Shown here piece by piece: positions 36,101 to 46,820 of a stretch of 64,000 nt of DNA. The DNA lies in the NCBI GenBank assembly GCA_964247055.1, contig OZ176053.1, positions 10,540,001 through 10,604,000 on the forward strand. Reading direction: 5' to 3'. Every line of letters starts with the position of its first letter. Positions within the stretch are counted from its first letter, which is position 1. This stretch comes from Paragordius varius. Lineage: Eukaryota > Nematomorpha. The notes under the pieces are model-generated. The model was not told the DNA's origin and did not search any database. It saw only the letters and a program-made list of their open reading frames with translations. The translations under genes were made by a program, and so were the position numbers.

Positions 36101-39100
36101 CTTAAAATTTTGCACACATTCCAAATTATAAGCCGACAAGTCAAAAATAATACAACGGCTAATTGCATTATATGATTTTAACCAAAAAATGATTTATATG
36201 CGAAAATGTTATTAAGGCAAAATTTGAAAAAAAGTCACCTAAACCAAATAATGTATATGCATTGGCGATGCTATAATATATTCTTATTTTTCACTAACCA
36301 TTTTCCAAGCTTACTTTTGTGGGAACAAATGTATGCAATAGCAAATCATCTATTTTTTAAAAAGTCGATGATGGTATATAACCAAAAATTAAATTTATTG
36401 AACATTTATGATTTGTAAACAAATTATAGTGCGTTGTGCGCTATCAATATTAAATGGCCATTGGTTTAATAATTTTTTTATGGAAAAGCATCTATGCATA
36501 TCAATATGATAATATTAACAACTTAAATTTACCTCTTCAAGAACGGAGATGTACGGATATTGATGATTAATAAAAATTTGTTTCCAAAAGAAAAACTATC
36601 ATTAGTTAAGAGTAAATTATTCGGTTGTCCCTTCCGATTCCTGTAAAAACTTCTACAATCATTCCAATAATATTTTATTAAAGATGGAACCCTTCCTTTT
36701 CCATACTTATAGCATAACTCGGGCTAGGTGTCCATGAAATATTCTGCGAATTAAAATAGATGGCAAAACCATTTATATGAGCTTCGCTTATGGTACAACA
36801 CTTTTAGCAGATTACCAGGTGTGGTCATAATACAGGTTTTTTGAAAAACAAATAATTTGGACAAGGAAAATTAATTTTTATTTTTTCAAAATATTATCCA
36901 TGGGCTTATACACATTTCGCTTATTTTTCAGGTAATATATCGATGCCATGCCATAAAAATGAGTGCTTTTGCGGCAAACCATTCGACAAGCCATTTTTCA
37001 ACGTCTTCGAAATTATTGAAGTGATGATCCCTGTGCCCCATTAATGCGAAAAGCTATAGGATAGGGTTAGGTCAGAGGAGTAGAGCAGATAAGGTGTCTT
37101 TCGCTGATTTTGCTGTGTAACACGAAGCATTTCATGTAGCGAAATCACTTTGTCATCATGTATTTTAGTCCATTTCGGTCGTTTTTCGATTAATAAATGG
37201 TATGAATTAATATTTTGTTGTGGATAGCGGTGTTGTGCATTAACGGTTTACTAGGTTTTAAAGATTTATAATACGCAACGCCACTCAGGGCCCACCAAAC
37301 ACTCTTGGTGATGATAGATCGGCTGGTAGGAGCAAGCCAAGATTTTTGCGCTTTGAAGTATTAAAGCCACTTTTCACATCCGTCACAATTCAATGCAATG
37401 AGATTTCCTTTCGTGATGTTGAAGCAGGAATCACAAGTCTTGCGATTTTTTTCATTTGGGACCCATTAACCGAGTTAATCTTCCCAATTGCTCGTAGTCG
37501 TTGACCGATTTGTGATACATGGAATACTTTGCCTGAGTTTGAGTTGAGTCATCATAAAATAACTTTTGTCTGAGTTTGAGTTGAGTCATCATAAAATAAC
37601 CTTTCATTTATTGCAGTTGTGTGTTCTACCAAAGTGTTCATTCTCTTTCACATTACAACTTTTATATTTTCATAACCATTTTTTCACAATTTTAAACGAT
37701 CGCGTATGTACATTCCACATGTTTCTTCCAGCAAACGACCTCAACAGCCTCTGGAATCAGGAAAGCAATGCGGGCCGCAAAAGTTATTTTTATTCGACAT
37801 TACGAAATATAAAACTTGTGTGTGGGTGTGTACAATGTCTCAGCTTTCACTTGTGCACATTGAAATTCCTAGACCAGCATGTCTCAATCACAAAACAACT
37901 GACAATTATCTTTCTATTTTTTGATTTTGATGTCCTTTTGAGGAGAGGGCATAACACATAGTCAATTAATCCGCGTTTATTTGGGAAAACTGTTATAGAA
38001 AATGATTTAACATTTTATATTATGAAGATATGCTTGATAAATAAATTAATGTGAATTTCGGAATAGGAAAAATGATGCCAAATAAATTTTATCTGCTATT
38101 ACATTCCTTATTTTTAAATACGCAAGCATGTAAATTTCAAACACAATTTTAGGTGATAGTTAAAAGAACGAACAAATTTAGATAGTTGAAGAATAGGGTT
38201 TTAAATCATTAAATATTTAGATCAGCCAGATTTTATTTCCAACACAATTTTGGTTAATCAAAATAACGTTCACCACCGTGTTATGACTAAGTATTAGTTG
38301 ATGAGCATTATCAAGCTTTTTTTCACTCATTTGGTAGTCAATAAGAATGAAATCGCATGATTACAAGTAAAAGTGTTACTATATAATTAAAATATATTGC
38401 AGGAATATCTCTATTTCAACCCAAAAACGCTTTAGGACACGCCTGTGATAAAACTAAAATTGAAACACTTTTTCTAATAACTCGGGTATGGTATTTAGGT
38501 CTGATTTTTTAAAATTAGAATATTTCTTTTCGTAAAAAATTTGATATATTAATGGGTAAAAATCTGCCGTTTACAATAAATGTATTAGGGTCTTTTGTCA
38601 TGAAAGTTTTTTGAGTATATACTCTTTGTAGATGATTGCTATCCCTTTTTTCATTAAGCATTTAACATTTCTCCTTTTTATAAGAGTTGTTGTGTATTCC
38701 ATCCCTCTTTTACTTCACTTTTTGCCTTTGCTAGTCAAGTACAATGATAGTATAGACTTGTTTTTTTCATACAATTTTTTAATATTAATAAAACACTCAC
38801 ACTTCTCTTTCTACTCTACATAATAAACCTAAACAAAACAAGCACAAATAACAATATATATAAAAAAAAGAATAGATGGATAAACAACACTCAATGATGA
38901 TGAAAAAATAGAAATACCTTACTTACTGCATGTGTTAAAACGTACTTACTTGCTTGCTTTATATTTATATCGAGTATAAACTACATTTTTTGTTTTTCGT
39001 ATTTTATTGTAATAATATCACTGTTTTTAAATTTTATAATATATAAATATATTTGCACTTGAATAAATGACGGAAAAAATGGATCAAACCAGAGAAATTT

Positions 39101-41848
39101 TAGTTGAAGTTTTAAAGAATTATGATTTTATCTTCGATAAAGGTATGGATTCTGCATCATTGGCACAAAAACAAAAAGGCTGGAAATTAATCCGAGATGA
39201 CTTTATCGTCAAGAGTGGAAGGAATATAACGGAACGACAGCTAAGGAAAGCCCTTAATAACATGAAAAGTCAAATCAAAAAGAAATATATGACATTGGGT
39301 CAAAATAAACGTGTAACTCTACGTAAATGGGAACAAGAACTATTGAATTTAACAACTAAATCGTTTGTTGCCAACAATAATGAAATAACATCGTCCTCCT
39401 TTGATGATAGTGACATAAAAGCCGACTCCAACCTTGATAATGGTAATAAAATATATTGTACAGATTCAGGTAAAACGTATGTTTATAGTTTTAGGAGTTG
39501 AGAATAATGATATTTCAATGGTATCTCATCAACCTTTAAAAATTACAATTTATGATGAAGACGATGATCAAACACCTGATGACTTTTCAAGTATTTTATG
39601 AATTCATAAAGTAAATTTTTTTAGATTCAAATAGTTTGGATATTACAGATAAGACAAATATCGCAATGGCCGATAATCAAACTAAAGAAACTCAGAATAA
39701 AATTGATATGCCCAACATCAATAGCAATAAGTGTAATTTAAATAATATATTATTACAAGAACAAATAAACCTGACTAGAATGCAAATTAAACGTGAAAAA
39801 TTACTTGTAAAATTATTAGAAAATATTATACAATAATAAATATTTTAAATATAACACTATATCTTTGTCTTTAAAGCGACATTTTAATCTGTAATACTTT
39901 CTGGCAAATAGTAACATAATTATCTATCAAGTGTTAACTAAATATTTTAAACTTAATCTAATAATGGGAAAAAAGGCTAAAATATGGTATAATTATGGGC
40001 AATATTCTAATTCTTTCAAAAGGCATTTTTTCTGTCATAATTGTTTGCAAAAGTTTAACCCAGTAAAATTCTTTACAATTAGGATTATCCCCATTTGATC
40101 GATAAATTAATAAAGTAAGTAGTTAACAAATTATAAATTGTTAACAAATTTAATGAGTATCAATGAAATTTAATTTTGCATATTTAAAAATTATATCAGG
40201 CCTTTTTGAGAAGTTAAAAAAATTCAATCCAATTACAAAAAATAAATCCGAATATGCCTTTAATAAAATTAATAAAGTCAAATTTTATTTAAAGTGGCTT
40301 TTAAAAAATCAATTTCTAACAAATATAATTAAAACATGAATAAAATATAGGTCTAATAATTATTCTAAGAAGGATATTTCATATGGTTGAATTTACCTGA
40401 CAAAGAATCAAATATATAATTAGGAAAGGAAAAATTCAAATATTTACAAATATTATTGTCATTAGTAAAAATCTTAATAAAATATATATATATATATATA
40501 CCTAAGCCAATTTTTTATGAAAACATATAAAAGTAAAAATGGGTAACTATAAAAATACATTCTCAAATATTTATGCAGGAATTTTTTTAAAAAAGTATTA
40601 TTTTTACCATTTTCGTTTTCCAACATATCATCGTCCTCACCATCGGATCTTTCATCAATATTCCGCAAGGTAAAAGACGAAGCAGTTTGCCCTAAAATTT
40701 GGTAAAATTATTAATTTAATTTTCCAAATAAGTTCAGCCTTTTCCCAACTATGTTTTAGGATATTTAAAACAATTGTATTAACTTAAAAAAAATTATAGA
40801 AAAATATTTGGCGTCAAATTTAAGATAAAAGTTTTTGGCTTATTTTTATTTCGGATAATTTGTTTAATGTTATAATGTGAGGATTTAGTATAACAACTGG
40901 GTGGAGAACTTCCCCAAAATGTATTCAAATAAAGATTAAATATTAAATTAGCTATTAAACAAAAAACATGGAGAACGTATAAAAAAGTATCTGTGTTCCA
41001 ATAAAATTCAAAAAATACCAAAAAATATGTTGGCTGTATAGGAAATAAAGCTTTGAATTAATAATATATAAATATTAATTAAAGAGGCAAAATAGTACAA
41101 ATTTTTAATAAAACAACAATTGAAAAATTAAATTAAAAAACAAATTAATTATATTTCTTGTAAGTCTCAAAAATTTAATACGGAAAAATAATACCGTTTT
41201 CGTGAGTTTTATCCTCCGGATTTTCATCATTTACATTTAAGCGTTTTTGGACCATAACCGAAAAGTAATTTTGGATTTTATCCCGCCTAAATTTAACACT
41301 TTTAAAATATACCTTTCAAACTCCATTTCTGCTTCGTCATAATCCAGAGTTTTATATTTTGGAATGGATTTAAATGAGTACCAATTCGATATGGGGAAGG
41401 CCTCAAAACATGAACCATCAGAAGATTGCATTAAAACATAATATGATGCATTTTCACTAATTAGTCCTTCTTTAAGTCCTTTATAACTATACTATTTATG
41501 CAATTGATTCGTACCTCCGTAATGATTTTCCTGACCCAATATTCATGTTCCATGTTTTATCATCCATTTTTTTCCTATAATCTTTGGCTTGTTTTTCGCC
41601 CTTGATAAACTGTGAATATGAGCTCCCGGCCCCAAATTTTGGCTCCTCATCATCCGCTATATTATTTTTTATTTTGGAGTTGGATTCAAGCTCATGATTT
41701 CTCAAAATTTTACCAGGGAGATTGGGAATAAATTCGTGTTGAAGTGGAATGTTAAATTTCATAGCTTCATATTTTTGTTGAGGTTTTAATCTAAAATAAA
41801 ATGTAAAATATACTTTCCCAATTTTATTGTATATTGTTGCATGGCCAT
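33179..41848 (-). CDS. GTF2F1: Transcription factor IIF alpha subunit (RAP74)
   Basis: This is the large subunit of the general factor TFIIF, which escorts RNA polymerase II to the promoter and contacts FCP1. Eleven minus-strand exons: 41848-41814, 41790-41515, 41486-41313, 41286-41195, 40691-40608, 35577-35352, 34950-34611, 34523-34451, 34153-33972, 33878-33851 and 33537-33179, giving 622 aa (human 517). The first three introns are 23, 28 and 26 nt; intron 5 is 5.0 kb. The N-terminal dimerisation fold is complete (QYTIKLGK, KFGAGSSYSQF, YKGLKEGLISENASYYVL, FEAFPISNWYSFKSIPKYKT, IQNYFSVMVQKRL). The acidic/basic middle keeps DGDVEGQELDYMS and an IKSSIFLQ segment like human SSALFMA. The C-terminal winged helix ends VKKYLQRRPMTAKELLHKF ... 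LNPQKKMVKGKLFLSLM. An in-frame stop lies upstream of the chosen ATG. Exon 10 is only 28 nt. Confidence 0.94.
33907..33932. repeat. TA microsatellite in RAP74 intron 9
   Basis: About 13 TA units lie inside the 93-nt intron between RAP74 exons 9 and 10. Confidence 0.85.
36870..37545 (-). mobile_element. Mariner transposase remnant inside RAP74 intron 5
   Basis: Minus-strand translation in changing frames gives mariner landmarks in order: IVTDVKSGF (for IVTGDEKW), KYFKAQKSWLAP, SVWWALSGVAYYKSLKP (for WWDxxGVVYYELLKP), LLIEKRPKW, VISLHEMLR (for LHDNARPH), PYLLYSSDL (for PPYSPDLAPSD), and FAAK-like TAF-C-terminal sequence. At least several frameshifts and stops are present, and the catalytic D(N/D) near HDN is replaced. 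The inverted repeats could not be paired with confidence. It is a dead copy, in the same orientation as RAP74. Confidence 0.8.
37532..37600 (+). repeat. Short tandem duplication (38-bp spacing)
   Basis: A 31-bp string starting CTGAGTTTGAGTTGAGTCAT occurs at 37532 and again at 37570, adjoining the mariner remnant. Confidence 0.9.
37601..39066. other. Intronic sequence of RAP74, upstream of the nested gene
   Basis: No exon was recognised. ORFs around 37566-37961 have no family match I can name and adjoin the mariner debris. The last few hundred bases must contain the promoter of the nested Zeste-like gene. Confidence 0.4.
39067..39836 (+). CDS. Zeste-like Myb/SANT DNA-binding protein, nested antisense in RAP74
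   Basis: Three exons (39067-39469, 39495-39590, 39625-39836) with introns of 25 and 34 nt give 236 aa. Residues about 5-100 form a Myb/SANT-like domain of the 'regulatory protein zeste' type: three helices with KQKGWKLIRDDFI, NITERQLRKALNNMKSQIKK, and LRKWEQELLNL. A low-complexity acidic middle (DDS, DEDDDQTPDD) follows. The final 30 residues form a short coiled coil (ILLQEQINLTRMQIKREKLL) that is typical of this family and suited to self-association. Such proteins bind DNA and are common in insects, sometimes derived from Harbinger-element companions. The role here is inferred only. It lies entirely in RAP74 intron 5 on the opposite strand. AATAAA overlaps the stop codon (39835-39840). Confidence 0.85.
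39837..40607. other. RAP74 intron 5, 5' part
   Basis: This is AT-rich intronic sequence with a TA run near 40483-40500. No other feature was seen. Confidence 0.5.
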
Positions 41849-41883
41849 GTGGTTTCTTTTACATTCCTATTGCCAGTTGATGT
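41849..41883. promoter_or_regulatory. 35-bp divergent start region between RAP74 and the STARD5-like gene
   Basis: Only 35 bp separate the RAP74 ATG (41848, minus) from the STARD5-like ATG (41884, plus). The interval contains CCTATTGCC but no TATA box. Either both 5' UTRs are only a few nucleotides long, or each transcript starts within the other gene. Shared bidirectional control is inferred. Confidence 0.6.
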
Positions 41884-43909
41884 ATGAATTTTCAGGAGTT
41901 AGCCGATATAACCGTTCAAAAATTATTTAAATATAACGATTTATTGGATTGGAAAATCCTGAAAAAATCGGTATAACTTTATTTTATCTTTATTATAGGG
42001 TGATGCAGTGATATCTTGCAAACCGTCCCCTGACCAGGATGGAAATTTGTATATTAAATTTTATAATCAAAAAATATTTTTTAATTAATTTATAGGTACA
42101 AATTGGAATGTACTCTTGATGCGCACCCGGAAACTGTGTTTGATCATGTTTTCCCTCATCAGAATATGTCTTTTCGGCTGTCGTGGGATTCGAATCTTGA
42201 ATTATTAGAAAAGATTGAAGAAATTTCTAAAGTTTTATGGTAATTATATATGTCAAGGATGTATTTATAACAAGGACCTATGTCAAAGGTGGATTGATGG
42301 GATTAATATCTGGTCGTGAATTTGTTGATCTCACAAAAATCACTCGTCAAAATGGAGTCATTTGTTTCACGGGTATATATTATCTAAAAAATGGCCAGTA
42401 GGTATACATACAATTACAACAAATCGAATTTCGATAATAATTTAATATTAATTAATTATTGGGTATATCTTAACATAAAGCGTTTTATCAAATAACTTAT
42501 AAAAAAGCGTCTTTGTTCTTATCTCTAATAGAATATGGCATAAAGTCATTAAGGTTTTGTCAAATCAAGAGCCTTTTGTAAAATATATTTTACCACATTT
42601 ATAATTAAAACCAAAATTTACTTATGTATTGATTAAAAAACGGAAACTTTGATAAACATGGATTTATTATATAGCTCATAGTATAACACACAAGAAATGT
42701 CCATTAGAAAATTCAGCTTACATTCGTGCCTTCAATTACCCCTGTGGGATTTTCTGTTTCTCCATACCAGAGTAATCAATTTTATCATTAAACTTAATGA
42801 TACTTTTTACATGTATTTTGCGATATAAAAAATTTAAATTATTATTTTATTGAAATCATCGATTATTTATCTTAACGGTTTATTAAATTGAACACATAAT
42901 TTTTAGGGTAAATTAATCGTTTAAAGTATTCATACATTTATCTGACCTCTCCCCCAAATATTTTACGAATTTTTTTTATAACTAAATGAACGATTAATAT
43001 TTACTTAAAGCTCTTATACATGTTTAAATACTTGTGTATTTTAGTTTAATATATGTTGAGCTAATTTCTATGTAAATCAAATTTCTAAAATCTTTATAAG
43101 TACCGATATTTTTAAAATGTTTTTACTATGATATTCATTTTATATACCATTTACAGTTCAAATTCACCCTTAAACAATTCAAATTCACCCTTAAACAATT
43201 CAAATTCACCCTTGAACAATTCAAATTCATCCTCGAACAATTCAAATTCACCCTCAAATAAATAACATGTTTTTCAAGATTAAAAATTACCTATATTATA
43301 ATATATTTTTAAAAAATAAAATTTTGTTTTAAATTAAAATAATACTGAAAAAAATAATTAATTATGCCATAAAGATATATTTTATATTAATAATGAGTTA
43401 TATTAGTTCGAAAACACATGATTTATTTTTAGGGTGAATTTGAATTGTTCAAGGGTGAATTTGAATTGTTCAAGGGTGAATTTGAATTGTTCGAGGGTGA
43501 ATTTGAATTGTTTAAGGGTGAATTTGAACTGTAAATGGTATATTTAAAAATGCAAGATAGCCATATACCAAGTAATTTATTGATGTATGTTAAAACAAAT
43601 TTAGATTGAATATTTACTATTATAAGTACTAATTCCTGTTTTTATCATACTAATCTAAATGTCTTATACGACATTTTATATTTTAGTGAGCCACATAAAA
43701 CGCATCTGGTGAAATTCATTCAAGCCGATTTGGGCGGGAAAATTCCCCATTCCTTGGTTCATGCAGCATTACCGTCCAACTTGTTAAATTTTTATAATAA
43801 TTTGGCTAAAGCCCTTGAAAGACATCGAAAAAATCTTGGCGTTAAAAAGAATATGGAGCTAGACTCAAATCATCCCAGTAGCTTTAATACTCAAACACAA
43901 AAGGCATAA
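41884..43909 (+). CDS. STARD5: START-domain lipid transfer protein, STARD5-like
   Basis: This is a stand-alone START domain of the STARD4/5/6 group, which carries sterols or bile acids between membranes in the cytosol. Exons 41884-41970, 41999-42048, 42096-42231, 42258-42372, 42675-42771 and 43687-43909 give 235 aa (human STARD5 213). Introns 1-3 are 28, 47 and 26 nt. Landmarks align in order with STARD5: DWKILKKS, PDQDGNLYKLE, LSWDSNLELLEKIEEIS, LISGREFVDLTKI, AFNYPCGIFCFSIPDEP (human GFNHPCGCFCEPLPGEP), KTHLVKFIQADLGGKIP and LPSNLLNFYNNLAKALERH. The C-terminus extends about 20 residues past the last START helix. The start ATG gives an N-terminus of the expected length. TTTTCAG just after it could also act as an acceptor, so an upstream exon is not fully excluded. 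Confidence 0.9.
43143..43542. mobile_element. Foldback element with tandem-array arms, in STARD5-like intron 5
   Basis: The 400-bp element starts TATACCATTTACAGTTC and ends with the inverse. Each arm holds five ~21-bp units (TTCAAATTCACCCTTAAACAA type): left 43156-43256, right about 43432-43532 in inverted orientation. The spacer is about 175 bp and AT-rich. No ORF is present. A decayed relative lies at 13025-13290, so it is a dispersed family, resembling foldback transposons whose inverted arms are made of tandem repeats. Confidence 0.82.
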
Positions 43910-44300
43910 TACAGTTAGTTATAACAATAATTTGATTGTGATTACAAATTGTCACTTTTTTTATCATTTTTCCACAAAAAAATAGTCCGCTTATTTTTGC
44001 ATTCCAAGATTATAGATCTGTATGTAAGGATTATAAACATTGTATAATCTCACTTAGTTATATAGATTTTAATTTTCATTATATAATAATAAATAACTTG
44101 TATAATTATATATAGCTCGTTTATAGCATGATATTTGCCATTCACAAATTTTATTTTTCTTACATTGATAGATATTAGATTATTTATATGATCATATATA
44201 CCCTCCAAAATGACTTTTATACAACAAGACATTAAATACCATAATATATTTTTTTTAATAAATTTATTTTTTTGTCAATCATGTATTTAATCAATTCGAT
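43910..44300. promoter_or_regulatory. Convergent 3' region with a palindromic poly(A) signal
   Basis: The STARD5-like gene (plus) and the TMX2-like gene (minus) converge here. AATAAATTTATT at 44257-44268 is a perfect palindrome giving AATAAA on both strands, set between T runs. It lies 33 nt past the TMX2-like stop and about 350 nt past the STARD5-like stop. An earlier AATAAA-like cluster near 44087 could serve the plus gene instead. Confidence 0.55.
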
Positions 44301-46387
44301 TTAATCAGACTTTGTTCGCACATTATCGGATTTTGGGAGATGTTTATTTATTTTGACTAAGATTTCTTTGATCTTAAATGTTTTCATTAGCGCATCATAA
44401 TTAAGTTCCAAAGGCCGTTCAACATTATGTCCAACATCTGTATTATAATGATATAAATACTAAAGGATTTTGACTATATGGTAAAAAGACTATCCACAGC
44501 CGTAAAATATTTGAATCAAATTAGATTATAATTATTATAAAACAGTTTTATCCAATACAACCTGTATCTTAAATTTTTATATGTTGAAATTGTTAAATAA
44601 GGTAATTTAAATAGAAAATAAAAAGTCAAAATTTATGATTAGTTTTTAAATCCTTAAAATAATATATATATCATTTAAAGTAACACTTTCATATTTCATA
44701 AATGATTTTGGGTACATTATGTATACCTAAAACGGGCCTCCTAATTTTTTCGATCCCATTTTCATATAAAATTAGGGTTGGGGTTTGTTTTTCCGATATC
44801 TTGGTGTCCAAACTAATTTCAAAACATTCCTTAGCAAGCGCATCAAAGTTTGTCATGGTATCAATCGCATAAAATTGAACATAATCTTCAACAAAATGTT
44901 GTTTGGTTGAACTTGAACAATTTACATGCTGTGATGCAAAATTCTTATTTATATATTCCAGTATTTGATCAATAAGTGGCCGTAATATATGTATGTGATT
45001 CGGAGAGGATGGAACAAACAAATATGCGAATGTGTATATTGGATTTAATTCTAAAATATTTTAACAACCTTTCGTTATATCAAGATACTAATTATCATGA
45101 TTAATTTCAGCAATTAAAGAAAAGGGAATCTTAAATCGAACGGTTCGGTTATATTTTTGTATGAATAAAGCCATCTGGCCAAAAATAAAGATATAAATAG
45201 GAAAATTTATATGATAATTTTTCAAAAATCCAAAAAAGATGCTCTCATGTTAGAATAAAATAAAAACAATATAAAATAAGGTAAAAACGCATTAAATTTA
45301 AAAAATGATATTTTTTCTAAAAAACGATTTTCAAATGGGTTCTAAAAAAATTGCCGATTCTAGAAAAAGACAAATATAGAAATGTAACGAAAATTCAATT
45401 ACCTGTATGTTTTTGATTTTCATTTAGAGCCTTCACAAAATCTAGCGGTGAAATGCGCTTAAACGTTAAAGTATTTGAAGCGCCAGGTGAATTAGTTGAA
45501 ACTGGAGGTTGGGGCAAATATAGTAATTGTAAAATGCAACAAAAAGCATAAATGAAAGCAAGGGGCAATGCTGATAAACCACTCCGCACAAGTAATGCCA
45601 AAGTAGCGAATTTCGTAAACCTATAGAAAATTATATAATCTTTTATTTTATTACTTTTTATAAAGGATTGGAACCTAACCCAATATATTTTTTGAGAAAT
45701 AACAATTTCACCAATATATGGAACTTAATTTTGGTTCTAATTGAGAAAAAAATTGTTTCCGGTCCTATTTTGACAAATAATGATGATTTTTGGATTTATG
45801 AATTTACTGATATTAAGTTAATTTTATAGAGTGAATACAATAGCCATTAAAATATAAACACATTTATTAGTAATTTGTGAAAAATATATATTTTTTTAAA
45901 GTAAACCAGAATCCATGCAAATTTAACAATTTCTAAATGGAACAAAGGATTAAAATAAAGAATGATATCTTTGAAACCATTTATAACCGCGGTTTCAATT
46001 AAAATAACCTTAGGACTGTTTTTAGTGCCAAGGGGGCTCCAAAGGTTAAGTTTTTGGTTAAAATCCGTGATATTCATTTAAATATTAAATTTAGATAAAA
46101 ATATGCTCAAACATATTGCCCACTAAAGTTATATACCTAGTGATCACTTTAAAAGCATCCACAAACGATTTCACATTTCGCATTTTGAAAGTAATACATA
46201 TTCCCAAAAATAAAATAATTTCTTTTTCTCTCCAATCCATAATGCAAGGATCAAAATTATTTTTGGGTGACATATTTGAGGAATAAATCCATGTACAAAT
46301 CGGCGAAATATGTTTTGTAAATATAAACACCAAACTTAAAATTAAATCCACAATATAATGTGGATGATAAAATTGTTGCAACATCAT
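44301..46387 (-). CDS. TMX2: TMX2-like thioredoxin-related transmembrane protein
   Basis: Exons 46387-46137, 45620-45403, 45050-44727 and 44437-44301 on minus give 309 aa (human TMX2 296). The order matches TMX2: an N-terminal membrane segment (IVDLILSLVFIFTKHI), then DPCIMDWREKEIILFLGICI (human [20 protein letters not shown]). Two more hydrophobic segments follow (TLALLVRSGLSALPLAFIYA, FCCILQLLYLP), then a thioredoxin-like fold with YTFAYLFVPSSPNHI and QTPTLILYENGIEKIRRPVL (human QLPTLILFQGGKEAMRRP). At the active-site position the sequence is SSPNH, with no cysteine at all (human SNDC), so no disulfide chemistry is expected. The C-terminus (VRTKSD) lacks the human KKDK-type ER signal. Introns are 516, 352 and 289 nt. 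The ATG lies 10 nt after the PTRHD1 stop. Confidence 0.85.
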
Positions 46388-46397
46388 TTAATGTTTT

Positions 46398-46783
46398 TTA
46401 CCTAAACAATTTCAATTTATTTAAATATGGTAATAATTCCTCTTTATAATATGGTTTTATAGCTAAAGCTGTAGGAATGTTTTCTGGTTGTTCAATCCAC
46501 AATTTATAATCAATATTATTCTTTGTTAATTGTTCAGTTAAATCTTGCAAAGCGTTTTGATTTTCAATCTAAAATAGAAGATAAGCCTAACTTGTAAAAC
46601 AACTTTATGCATAGAATCCAAATTGGAAAAATATTTTATAACATTTTCATCATTATAAAATAAATGAAGAACTGCTGTAGATGCGTGGCAAGCTTGAGTA
46701 ATTATAGATCCAATGTTCCACTTTTTATCAGTCAATAAATCTTTTCTCACTATAATATATTGTACGAGGTCTTTAAATGACAT
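46398..46783 (-). CDS. PTRHD1: Peptidyl-tRNA hydrolase domain-containing protein 1
   Basis: Two exons (46783-46592, 46568-46398) separated by a 23-nt intron give 120 aa (human 140). It is a small Pth2-fold protein related to archaeal/eukaryotic peptidyl-tRNA hydrolase 2. Hydrolase activity of PTRHD1 itself is uncertain. Motifs align throughout with human: LVQYIIVRKDLL, ITQACHASTAVLHLF, MHKVVLQ, NIDYKLWIEQPENIPTALAI and KPYYKEELLPYLNKLKLFR. The intron ends exactly where the conserved VVLQ/IENQ alignment requires. The stop is 10 nt before the TMX2-like ATG, suggesting a shared transcript. A TTAA-type MITE ends 33 nt upstream of the ATG, so it borders or forms the promoter. Confidence 0.92.
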
Positions 46784-46820
46784 GTGAAAAGCCTGGAGCC
46801 ATTTAACATTTGGGTCTTAA

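Noticed and set aside
37566-37961. 131-aa plus-strand ORF beside the mariner remnant
   Set aside because: It has no recognisable domain and low-complexity composition, and lies in intron and element debris.
43156-43532. Regular ~21-bp direct repeats reminiscent of a CRISPR array
   Set aside because: There are no unique spacers, the two arrays are inverted copies of each other, and they lie in an intron of an animal gene. A foldback element explains them.
45847-46077. 76-aa ORF as an extra exon of TMX2-like
   Set aside because: It lies in the 516-nt first intron. Joining 46137 to 45620 already gives the family alignment in phase.
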